This document shows, one piece after another, positions 33,715-42,340 of a stretch of DNA of 64,000 bases. A program made the translations under genes and the position numbers. Numbering within the stretch: position 1 is the first letter of the stretch; every line of letters starts with the position of its first letter. The notes below the pieces were generated by a model. That model saw only the letters and a list, made by a program, of their open reading frames with translations. It had not been told where the DNA came from and made no database searches. Source of the stretch: Melampsora larici-populina 98AG31 (taxonomy: Eukaryota; Basidiomycota; Pucciniomycetes; Pucciniales; Melampsoraceae); assembly GCF_000204055.1 (NCBI RefSeq), contig NW_006768765.1, positions 2,925,601 to 2,989,600 on the forward strand. The letters run 5' to 3'.

Positions 33715-35897
33715 ATGATCACTGATATTCCTAATGATCCCGATTATGTTTATCAAACCAATGAGACCACCGCTATCTTTGATGATATCGACAAGGTCCT
33801 CACCAATTACGATGACACAGGTGGCAGTAAGAACACTTCCATGGCTCAACTACGCACTCAAGTCGCGTCAATCTATCATTACGAAGACCCCAACTTTCTT
33901 TACCATTTTTCTGCTGTTGCCCGTGTCGCGATCGAGCTCGATCGCAGAGCAGGAAGGCCTAGATTTCCCATTACGTATCAATGGCCTGAAAATCCTGACC
34001 CCCAATCCGATCCTCCCATTGTGCTCAGCGGTATGCTCAAACCTCCTCCCACAATCGATATTTATGGAGTGGTGGAAGGTTTTCTGGAGAGGCCCATTCC
34101 CAAGTCTCCCCCTCGTTTCGAAGACCTTACGATGTTCCCTTCCAGCGCTATTACAAACACCGCTGGTCCTCCTCCACCTCCCCCTCACATATCCGAAGCT
34201 TTTTCAGTTGGTGCACACTCTCCAAGCCCACCTCCTGCCGAACAGCCTCCTGTCCCAGGACCTTTGCTCCTTAACAGGATTACGTTTTCAAAAAAGTCCA
34301 CGTCTTCAACAAAACTCTTGTCAACCCACGGTTCGTACTGCAGCGTTGCCTCGCCAACCCAAGCCACGTCAACGTCAATCTATCCGGAAAGCTCAATCCC
34401 CCGCTCCTCAAATTTCATTACCTTCCTTACCAATCTTTGAGAGGATTGATAAAGGTAAGAAGCGTCGGCGTTCTTTTTCATCCGATGAGTCCTCGATTGG
34501 ACCTTCCCGACCAGCACCAGCTGTCTCTGGAGGCCCTTTTCAATCAAACGTTAGCTTACCAGCACCAGCTGTCTCTGGAAATCCAGCTCTGGCTGGTCCC
34601 TTTACAAGCGCAATCACAACTGCCCCGTATTTGGATGACAACGAGCACCTTGTCCCTGAGGAGTTTTCTCCAATCTCTTTTCAAGTCAACCAGATTGCGC
34701 TATTGTACAAATCAGATATTAAGCATCATATCAGTGCTTTTAACTCTTGTAAAAATAGACCTGCCAATTGGCAAAATTCTCTCACAAAAGACCTACTCGA
34801 ATACAATTTTGTTGATCTTTGAAAGTTCTACGGCGCAGTGGCTTCATCCGACCCTCCTCAAAGCCGTCTACGCATTAATGCAGACAGAGACCTTAAGAAT
34901 GTCGAAGGATCTGCTCCCAAAGAGATTATCGACAATAACCACTGGCAAAATCTCTTGGCCGTCCTCAAACACGCCTACATTGCCGCGTTCCCTCCTGCAG
35001 CTTTATCCATCAAAAGCTATTTTGAATACATCCTCTCCAACACCAGAACCGCTCCGATACGCTATGGATTTCAACCCATTTTGGTATCGGAGCGGAGTAA
35101 CCGCTATGAGATCACCGATACTTGACCGATATTTTTTTTTAAAAAAATATCACAAGGTATCGGAGCGGAAGGTATTTTACTGCTCCAATACCGCTATATA
35201 TCGCTGCTATAAGGGCTAAAAGGTATATTGAAGTGCCCTCAGACCCTTCCCATATCGGAGCGGTCAGACCGCTAATGGTTTTCTCGCCTTGGGATGGCGG
35301 AGCGGAGCCACCGCTACGTATAGTGGTCAATATAGCGGTGTAAAAACCGCTCCAATACCGCTCCAATACCGCTATATGTTGCGGAGCGGTTCTGGTATTG
35401 TCCTCTCTTTACCGGGTCTATTTCAGGCTCGAGTCCATTGGGAGGACGTTCGAGACTTCGACGCCGAACTTCGCAAAGAGTTTGCATCTCGTCCGAGTTT
35501 GGTGTGGGGAGACTACGAACATAAATCACTCAAGGGAATTGACAACCGAATTCTCTATAGTGCTACAAGCAAACTTGGTAAAGCAGCTATCCCTTCAGCT
35601 AAGTACCAAACCACCCAATCCACATCTCGTGCATCCAGGTCAACTGTCAAACAATCTACTCCGCTTCGCCAGCCTGCTTCTCAACGCCCCGAAAAGAAAC
35701 CTAGAGGAAGGCGGGTCAAGCCAAAGTACAAGATCAAGGACGCTAGTCTGGTACCTTTGGCTGACCAGCCTTGTAACAACTGGAATGCTCGTGTTTGCCC
35801 CTTCAGCGCCGCTGACTGCGACCGAGTACACGGGGTATGCAACAAAGATGGATGTTTTGAGGATCATCAAGGAAGCGTCGCTCACAGACAAACCTAA
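33715..35897 (+). pseudogene. ORF1 (gag-like) of the Ngaro-like element, broken three times
   Basis: The frame opens at ATG 33715 (MITDIPNDPDYVYQ) and stays coding-like to about 34330. It then continues in the +1 frame (an indel in the Pro/Ser-rich segment near 34260-34330), meets TGA at 34820-34822 (after FVDL), and is interrupted by the 363-bp MITE at 35038-35400. Removing the MITE plus one 7-bp duplication (370 nt) restores the frame exactly. The C-terminus has a cysteine/histidine cluster (CNNWNARVCPFSAADC ... CNKDGCFEDH) resembling the zinc-knuckle-like ends of Ngaro/DIRS gag proteins. The product would package RNA, but this copy cannot make it. Confidence 0.7.
35038..35400. mobile_element. 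363-bp MITE with GGAGCGG repeats, inserted in ORF1
   Basis: Terminal inverted repeats CAACACCAGAACCGCTCCG and the reverse complement of CAATACCAGAACCGCTCCG. The flanking duplication is TCCTCTC (35031-35037, 35401-35407), 7 bp. The interior is built from many copies of the word taccgctcc/ggagcggta in both orientations (for example near 35095, 35160, 35255, 35295 and 35350-35390), so much of it can fold. There is no ORF of its own. Confidence 0.85.
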
Positions 35898-35904
35898 TTC
35901 TTGA

Positions 35905-38124
35905 ACTTATTTAAGAGGTTTGGAAATCGATGTCCTTGACAAAGGTTATTCTGCCGCCGTCGAATCCTCCATTCACGCTCAGGATGAGCCCCGAGACCCG
36001 CCAAATCGGGGATACCCGCGGGACAGCCCGTCGGGTCGGGGGGTCGTTCTGGCCTTCGAAGGGTCGCAGAACCGCGGGGATTATCGGGCCCGGGAGTTGT
36101 TCTGAGAGTCAAAAGAAAGTGACTCTCCTCGGGGAACCCGAGGAAAAATCAAGCTGTAAAAAGCGGATAAATACACGCTTGGGAGAGGTTGTGCTCAGCG
36201 GTTTCTGCCGGAAATAGCCGGGGACTCGGGGATCCCCGTAATTTCCCGGGGATTTGGTAGTTCGTCGGGGGTCAGGGTACGGGAGCCGGGCTTGACCTAT
36301 GAGCCAGAAAAAGCTTGGGGAATACCGGGGTCGGTCCTCGTTCTGACTTTTGAAAAAAAGTCGGTGGGCCGGGCAGCCCAGTCCCCGGCATTCGGGGGTC
36401 GGGGCTCATCCTGAATTCACGCTGCACCTCTTCCAGCTGCTCCCCCTCTCTCATTAGACCCTCAAGCCGAGTACGCTATAAACCGTCGGCCGGATTTGTT
36501 TAAAATTAATTGTTCAATTAATGTTAAAAATTTAAAATCCCTCCTAAAAAATCATCCCAACAAACCCTTTGTAGATTCCATCATTCTTGGTCTCACAGAT
36601 GGTTTTTGGCCACTCTCTGAAATGCCGTCAAGTAATACCGTTTTTAATGAAAATCATGCTTCAGGTCCTGAAGCAGAAGAGGTTCTTACAAAGACAAGAG
36701 ACAAGGAAGTAAAATTAAACAGATTTTCTCCTCCTTTTTACACACTTCTTCCTGGGATGAAAGTATCCCCTTTGTGCCTCGCGACTAATCCCACGTCTGG
36801 TAAGGTTAGAATGTGTACAAATATGTCTTTCGGTAACCCATCCCCTAATGATCTTATCAATAAAGAAGATATCGCCATAGATTTAGACGGTATTCCTTAT
36901 TTCATCCCATATTTACTCTATCATTATTTTGGAAAACATAAATTCATCCTATGGAAATCTGATGTAGACTCTGCATTTCGCAATCTACCAGTTTCTAGGC
37001 AATGGCAATTCCGTCAGATTATCAAAATCGAAAATGCTTTTCACGCAGATCGTAACATCAATTTTGGATGTTTGAGCTCTCCAAAACTCTGGTGTGCATT
37101 TTTCTCTTTAGTCCTTTGGATTGCATATTACGAATTCAATATAACCGACTTAAATGTGTATATGGATGACTCATGGGGGATTGGTTTAGCATCAGACATG
37201 GTCTTATTTAAAGGTCGTACTATTCCACTAAACCAAGCGAAGTTCTTGTCTATTTTCGACTTCATCAACCTCCCATGGGCTTGGGAGAAACAAGTCTTTG
37301 GAAGCACACTCGATATCATTGGATATTCAGTTGATTGTGAAGAGGTCTCGATTTCATTACCCGAAGGCAAGAGGATCTCTCTCATAGTTGCCCTGAGATC
37401 TTTCACTTCAGCTCTATCTCATCCCTTAATTGAGTGGCAGCGCATTACCGGTTGGGCGAATTGGGGTCTCAATATCTTTCCCCTCGGTAGATGGGCTTTG
37501 CAATCCTCTTGGGATAAGATTGCAGGCAAAACAATCTGTAATGCTCATATTCCGTTGAATCGTTTAAACGTAGACGATCTAAATTGGTTAGCAAACGCCC
37601 TTGAAGCATGGCCAGGTCGACGCACTCTGAAACACCTTCACTGGAACTTAACGGAGGCAGACTGCATGTTCTTCACAGATGCGTGTCCCACCGGTTTCGG
37701 ATTTTGGCAACCATCCAACGGCTGTGCCTGGAGCTGCACTTTACCACCACCGTCCCGTAACAGCTATTGGGCGGAGCTGTTGGCTGTTGTGTCAGCAATC
37801 AAAATGGCAGTCGATTTTAAGGCTTCAAGAGTTGCAATCTTTACCGACTCCGAATCAGTCTCTTACCTATTCTCATCTCACCAGCCAACCGCAGCCGCCA
37901 GGGCACTGTTCAAACATGCTGTCGACATGATGCTATCGCATCCGATTGACGTGAAAGTGCGTTTTGTTCCTAGGCAATTCAATCAGGTAGCAGACGCGCT
38001 TTCTAAAGGACAATTCAACCTGGCTCGCTCCATGTTCCCTCGCCTCCATCTTCGATCTTTTTCTCCGGAACCCTCCACTCTTATTGGAGGCTACCAAGAT
38101 CGATCTCTCCCTGCTCTAGCCTGA
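35905..38124 (+). pseudogene. Reverse transcriptase-RNase H ORF of the Ngaro-like element, 5' part split by a MITE
   Basis: The frame opens after a stop at 35902-35904 and reads LEIDVLDKGYSAAVESSIHA. The 436-bp MITE at 35979-36414 interrupts it, and it resumes as APLPAAPPLSLDPQAEYAIN. MITE plus 8-bp duplication is 444 nt (divisible by 3), so the frame is kept once it is removed. From about 36496 the frame is open for 542 residues. The RT palm motif is VYMDD (about 37160). The RNase H part shows FFTDACPTGFGFW, YWAELLAVVSA, FTDSESVSYLF and the VADALSK end. The first in-frame ATG downstream of the MITE is near 36622, so the RT N-terminus is lost in the present allele. RT and RNase H cores themselves have no stop. 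Confidence 0.8.
35979..36414. mobile_element. 436-bp GC-rich MITE, inserted in the RT ORF
   Basis: Perfect terminal inverted repeats TCAGGATGAGCCCCGA and TCGGGGCTCATCCTGA. The target duplication is ATTCACGC (35971-35978, 36415-36422), 8 bp; the next base T also matches. The interior is GC-rich, with runs of ggggatccccg and gggtcggggg that contrast with the AT-rich host element. The 8-bp duplication suggests hAT-type mobilisation. Confidence 0.85.
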
Positions 38125-38208
38125 AATCCGAAAATTGTAATTGTACTTCATATAAATAAAACCAAAAAATTAATTCCAATCTTAATTCAATTTCCTATTT
38201 TTCTAATC

Positions 38209-39261
38209 ATGGCTAGATCTAAGAAGATAGAACCAGTTCCACTTTCTTTCAAAGAGCGCGAAGAATTAAACAAATCAGACATCAGTAATCGCTTAGAAAA
38301 ATCGACCATAGCAAAATACACGTCCGGCTATCGCAGATTCCTCAAGTTTTGTAAAGATCACCATGTCCGAGTGTATCCCAGCGAAACTAATCTATGCCAA
38401 TTCATCTCAGTCATCTCCAGAGAAGTGAATCCCGACACAGTAGGAAAATATCTCCCAGGTATCTCCTACAACATGCGTCATCAATTCCCCATAGTTCTAA
38501 TTTCTCAACAATCAACTAAAGTCAAGGAGTCACTCCGCGGCTGCCAAAAGCTTTTATCCAAACCAATCATCCGAGCCAACGCTTTTACCATTTACGATGT
38601 GGACGTCGCAGCAAGTTACTTCAACTACACTTTCGATGACGCATTGTTTAACACCATCCTGGCGTTAGGCTTCGCCGGCTTACACCGATTAGGAGAACTC
38701 ACCGTCCCGGATACGTTAAGCTTAAGAAATAAAAGAAAATGTATTCGAAGATCTACGCTCGTCATCTCCTTGTGCGGCACCGTGGCCTGTTATAATCTAC
38801 CGTATCACAAAGGTGACCCTCAGTATAAGGGAACCCCGGTAGCCATAGTCAGCAGACCAAATGACAGGAACTGCCCGATAAGAACCTTACTCAGATACAC
38901 TGTAGCAAGAGACAAGAGATTCCCGATTTACCCTTTTTGGCTAGTAAGAGAGAACGGACAACAACCTACGAGGAGTTGGTTTATGAATCGTCTGAAAGAG
39001 ATCTTTGGAAGTTCAAGGACAGGCCATTCCCTTCGTGCCGGAGGTGCTACCGCATTTGCTCAGAATGGTATGGACATGGACACCATCCAATGCATCGGTA
39101 GATGGTCATCGGAAGCTTTCAGAACTTACATCCGCACCCACCCTCTCTTGAACTTAAACAAGACTCAACACATCACTCAGGCAGCTGGTTTTACTACGGG
39201 AAAGCACATACAATTCCCTGGAGCAGTGCTCGTAAGCCTCCATTATCATAAACTGAAATAA
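38209..39261 (+). CDS. Tyrosine recombinase of the Ngaro-like element
   Basis: 350 residues from ATG 38209 (MARSKKIEPVPLSFKERE), uninterrupted. This enzyme integrates the circular cDNA in place of a DDE integrase. The N-terminal SAM-like core-binding region is visible (STIAKYTSGYRRFLKFCKDH). The catalytic domain has Arg I in GFAGLHRLGEL, the H-x-x-R pair in TGHSLRAGGAT, and the nucleophile Tyr in GRWSSEAFRTYIRTH. All four key residues are present. It lies 84 nt behind the RT-RNase H stop. It is the only unbroken protein in this element and could still act on related circles. Confidence 0.9.
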   Translation: MARSKKIEPVPLSFKEREELNKSDISNRLEKSTIAKYTSGYRRFLKFCKDHHVRVYPSETNLCQFISVISREVNPDTVGKYLPGISYNMRHQFPIVLISQQSTKVKESLRGCQKLLSKPIIRANAFTIYDVDVAASYFNYTFDDALFNTILALGFAGLHRLGELTVPDTLSLRNKRKCIRRSTLVISLCGTVACYNLPYHKGDPQYKGTPVAIVSRPNDRNCPIRTLLRYTVARDKRFPIYPFWLVRENGQQPTRSWFMNRLKEIFGSSRTGHSLRAGGATAFAQNGMDMDTIQCIGRWSSEAFRTYIRTHPLLNLNKTQHITQAAGFTTGKHIQFPGAVLVSLHYHKLK

Positions 39262-40343
39262 CTTGATGCGGATCTGAAAAATCTACGCAATAGAGCAGAA
39301 GACAGCCTGGACAGACAGGTGTATGAGGTGAGCTCTATGATAAGACTCAAATAGATAAGTGAAAAACTATAACAAGAAGCACTATTTACCTGGACAGACA
39401 GGTGTATGAGGTGAGCTCTATGATAAGACTCAAATAGGAAATGAACACTGGGCGGAATAGATCAACGCCTTACCTGCAGAAGTGCAGAGAGTAAGAGAAC
39501 GAAAAGAACTATTCGAGACACATGTGAGCGCTATCCAGGAAACAGTGAAGAAGTTGAGAGAAGTGAAAGAGCTTACTCTTGAGCAATCAATTCCTAACGG
39601 TGAGGAAGGAAGTGAGAGCTCGAGAGAGGTTGGGTATAAGAGTAAGCTGAATCAAGGTACAAAAACAAGAAAAACTCTGACAAGGGGTTCGAAACAAATG
39701 AATCGCACAGAGGCGTATAACTATTCTCAAAGAGGAAAAATTGAAACCCAACATTCCATCTACATTCCACACACCATTCCTGATTCAAATATCACATCTC
39801 CTCATTCATCAATCACCTGAAACCAATCCTTGAACATCAATCCACGCACATCTTGAGTCATCACATGTTCGTACTGCTACACACCGTGAAGGTCTTGAAA
39901 GAGATCACAGTCTTTTTACCACAACATTACGTTTATCAAAGTTGAAAAACTTTCACAGTGCAACGTCCTACTGACACTAACGCTGCTTCACTTCCTTTTT
40001 TCCTGCCACAGCCGTGGGCCAGTAAAAAGTGAAGGCACCATTTGTCCAACAGGGCAATAACGTGTAACAAATTCTTTCATAGGGATACGATCGAGTATCA
40101 TCCTAATCACCAAATTGATTGGAAATCTCCTCATTTGGGAAACTGTGAGTTATTCTCGTTGAATAACTTCAGTTTCTTTCTTTCATAAACGGCTGACACC
40201 ATTAAAATTGAATTTTATTCAGAAAATCACAAACAGATTTCTACAACTACATAGAGTTCACACCATCCTTCGATTCCAGAATCTCATCCACATCACTACT
40301 CAAAGCTTTACCATCACTACTCTATATATCACGAGGGTGGCAA
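39262..40343 (+). other. Region between YR ORF and B1; possible captured coiled-coil gene fragment
   Basis: Directly after the YR stop the sequence reads as an exon-like coiled-coil segment (LDADLKNLRNRAEDSLDRQ) ending at a GT. After an acceptor near 39450 it continues as INALPAEVQRVRERKELF through a charged helical stretch to about 39690 (open to 39820). This does not resemble Ngaro proteins and may be a host fragment. The part from 39820 to 40343 is AT-rich and holds nothing recognisable. Confidence 0.4.
39306..39437 (+). repeat. 49-bp direct repeat, two copies
   Basis: cctggacagacaggtgtatg...caaatag occurs at 39306-39354 and again at 39389-39437 (offset 83 nt), with no differences visible. 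It starts inside the exon-like coiled-coil segment and runs through the putative intron. Confidence 0.85.
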
Positions 40344-40498
40344 AACTCGTACTTAATTTAGTTTAGTCTCTCTGTTCAAATCATTGTTTTTTCTATTTTG
40401 TCAGGCTGTGTTACCTTTGCTAATCAAGCCTGCCCTCTGCGGCCGTTTAGCGTGAACCAGATACATAAAGTATCCAGATCAAAAAAGAGACCCATTCC
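40344..40498 (+). repeat. Split direct repeat B1
   Basis: 155 nt, from aactcgtacttaatttag to gacccattcc, matching B2 at 40972-41126 with one or two differences (attg versus gtgg near base 30). It is joined directly to A2. Confidence 0.9.
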
Positions 40499-40805
40499 TA
40501 GTAGTCGGTACGTAGTATTGAAGAATGGGAATGGGTCGGGGAAAAAGGATCGGATAACTGAAGTAGCCGGATCATGCAACCACATCCAATCTTCGTAGAC
40601 AAAACTTATATGATGCTCTTCTCATAAAAGATTTTTTACAAAATGATGTCATAGAAGAATTGGATGCATAGGAAGATCATTTCCCTAATTCCCAATTAGC
40701 TACATCGAATAATTATCATTTCAAAAAATAACATCTTTCTATCATCCTAACTATTATCCTGATTCTTTTTTACTACATCAAAATTTTTTTATCAGAGATA
40801 AATTT
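40499..40805 (+). repeat. Split direct repeat A2
   Basis: 307 nt, a copy of A1. It starts immediately after B1 (cattcc|tagtag). Confidence 0.9.
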
Positions 40806-40971
40806 ATTTTCCTCCCACCCGCCCTAGCAGTATAAATATTAATCTTGTAGCTTGAAAATATTGTCTTCTCTTTTTCTCTTTCCACATTTATAATTTTTGT
40901 ATAAGAAAGAAGAAAAGTGAAGTATTGTTACGTTAGAAACAAATGTATTACAGAAAGTAACCACCCTCTAG

Positions 40972-41126
40972 AACTCGTACTTAATTTAGTTTAGTCTCTC
41001 TGTTCAAATCGTGGTTTTTTCTATTTTGTCAGGCTGTGTTACCTTTGCTAATCAAGCCTGCCCTCTGCGGCCGTTTAGCGTGAACCAGATACATAAAGTA
41101 TCCAGATCAAAAAAGAGACCCATTCC
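40972..41126 (+). repeat. Split direct repeat B2 (right end of the element)
   Basis: 155 nt copy of B1 ending gacccattcc. The next base (41127) begins the target flank. The 166 nt between A2 and B2 contain cagtataaatattaatc, a possible core promoter. Confidence 0.88.
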
Positions 41127-41453
41127 CCACAGTTGAGATTCAATATGAGACCCGATCGGTGAAGGCATTCCACGAATTTTCTTTCAATTAGAAGTTATAC
41201 CGAGCAACTTGATCTCAGCGTGTGATGCCAAGGTCAATTCAAGAAGTCTCTGTCGAGTTCAAATCACTTTGCGCATGATTGTGGAATGCAAGTGTTGATT
41301 CACCTGGTTCCTTGTATTTTCTCCCTTTTTGCTATTCTGGGGTGATACTCCATTGCCTCCTTGAGTTTTTCCTCAGGGTGGCAATAGTTGAAAAGTGCTT
41401 TAGCGTGTCAGGACGTCTTTGTAAGTAATTGTCGAGAGAAAGCGACCGGATAT
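41127..41453. other. Spacer between retroelement and hAT copy 2
   Basis: 327 nt of AT-rich sequence with no ORF or repeat recognised. The last 7 nt (cggatat, 41447-41453) are the left target duplication of the hAT element. Confidence 0.5.
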
Positions 41454-41771
41454 CAAGTCTGGCTCACAGCGCAGACGGAAGCGCGCAGCGCCTGGCGCTG
41501 GCGCCTCGCTGCCCCGGCAGCGCGGTCCACGGGCGTTGCGCCTTTCGCTCTCAATTGAGCGCCCCGTTTGATTGGGCTGCGCTTCGCGCTTCCGGGTCCG
41601 GGTCAGCCACACCCTTGCTGCGCTTCTTCTCGAACTTTCAGCATACCAACCCCCCCACCCAGTTCTCCCCCTTTTGGCACTATGGATCCTTTCGATCTAG
41701 ATCATACGCCAATCTCTCTGATTCACAGTCCAACAAACAGTGGACGTATCAAATTCAATTCAAACTTTCAT

Positions 41772-42113
41772 CTCCTTCTCTCCAGTCGTCAGGATAATCC
41801 AATATCACAATTCAAAAACCTCTGTTTTGATCTTATTCGATCAATTAATCACTTACGATTTAGGGCGTTCTCTCTCCAGATTCACCTCTTTCTCTCCAGT
41901 TGTCAGGATAACTCAATCTCACCATTCCAAAACAATTGGTACGATCTTATTCAATCAATTAATCACTTACGATCTAGGGCGTTCTCTCACCAGATTCAAC
42001 TCTTTCTCTCCAGTTGTCAGGATAACTCTATTTCACCATTCCAAAACAATTGGTACGATCTTATTCAATCAATTAATCACTTACGATCTAGGGCGTTCTC
42101 TTCCCAGATTCAT
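41772..42113 (+). repeat. 114-bp tandem repeat, three units, inside hAT copy 2
   Basis: Units start at 41772, 41886 and 42000 (ctctttctctccagttgtc...). Units 2 and 3 are nearly identical and unit 1 is more diverged. Because 114 is divisible by three, a frame stays open through the array (38-residue period), but it has no link to the transposase and is absent in copy 1. Confidence 0.85.
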
Positions 42114-42340
42114 ATAATCATGGGTCAAACTATCGTGGGGGTTGGGGGAACCTTGGACATGACTAAAAAGGTAAGCATCTCCCACCCGTTTTCAAATCTC
42201 GACGACAATTCCGTTTAGTTGTTAATCAATATCTGATTTTCATTCCATCTCCTCCATTTATCGTATCATAGATCGTTTCCATTACTTTCTCAAACTATAC
42301 TTCTATCACAAATCACCCTCCAATCACCATTATAGACATC

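Larger units (their letters stand above)
33376..41126 (+). mobile_element. Ngaro/PAT-type tyrosine-recombinase retrotransposon (split direct repeats)
   Basis: The structure is A1 (33376-33682), ORFs, B1 (40344-40498), A2 (40499-40805), 166 nt, B2 (40972-41126). A1 and A2 are both 307 nt and B1 and B2 both 155 nt, almost identical within each pair. B1 joins A2 directly at cattcc|tagtag, as expected for a circle junction of the A1-ORFs-B1-A2-B2 type known from Ngaro and PAT elements. The coding order is a gag-like ORF1, RT-RNase H and tyrosine recombinase, with no integrase or aspartic protease seen. No methyltransferase-like ORF was found, which favours Ngaro over DIRS1. Two MITEs have landed inside (35038-35400, 35979-36414). 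The element lacks LTRs. Confidence 0.88.

Noticed and set aside
33734..34437. Alternative start of ORF1 in the second frame
   Set aside because: Up to about 34300 the frame from 33715 has balanced, protein-like composition, while the second frame there is Ile/Leu/Pro noise. The second frame becomes the real one only after the putative indel.
41568..42218. 216-residue open frame over the start of hAT copy 2
   Set aside because: It stays open only because the 114-bp repeat unit is a multiple of three. It crosses the TIR-proximal region and has no counterpart in copy 1.
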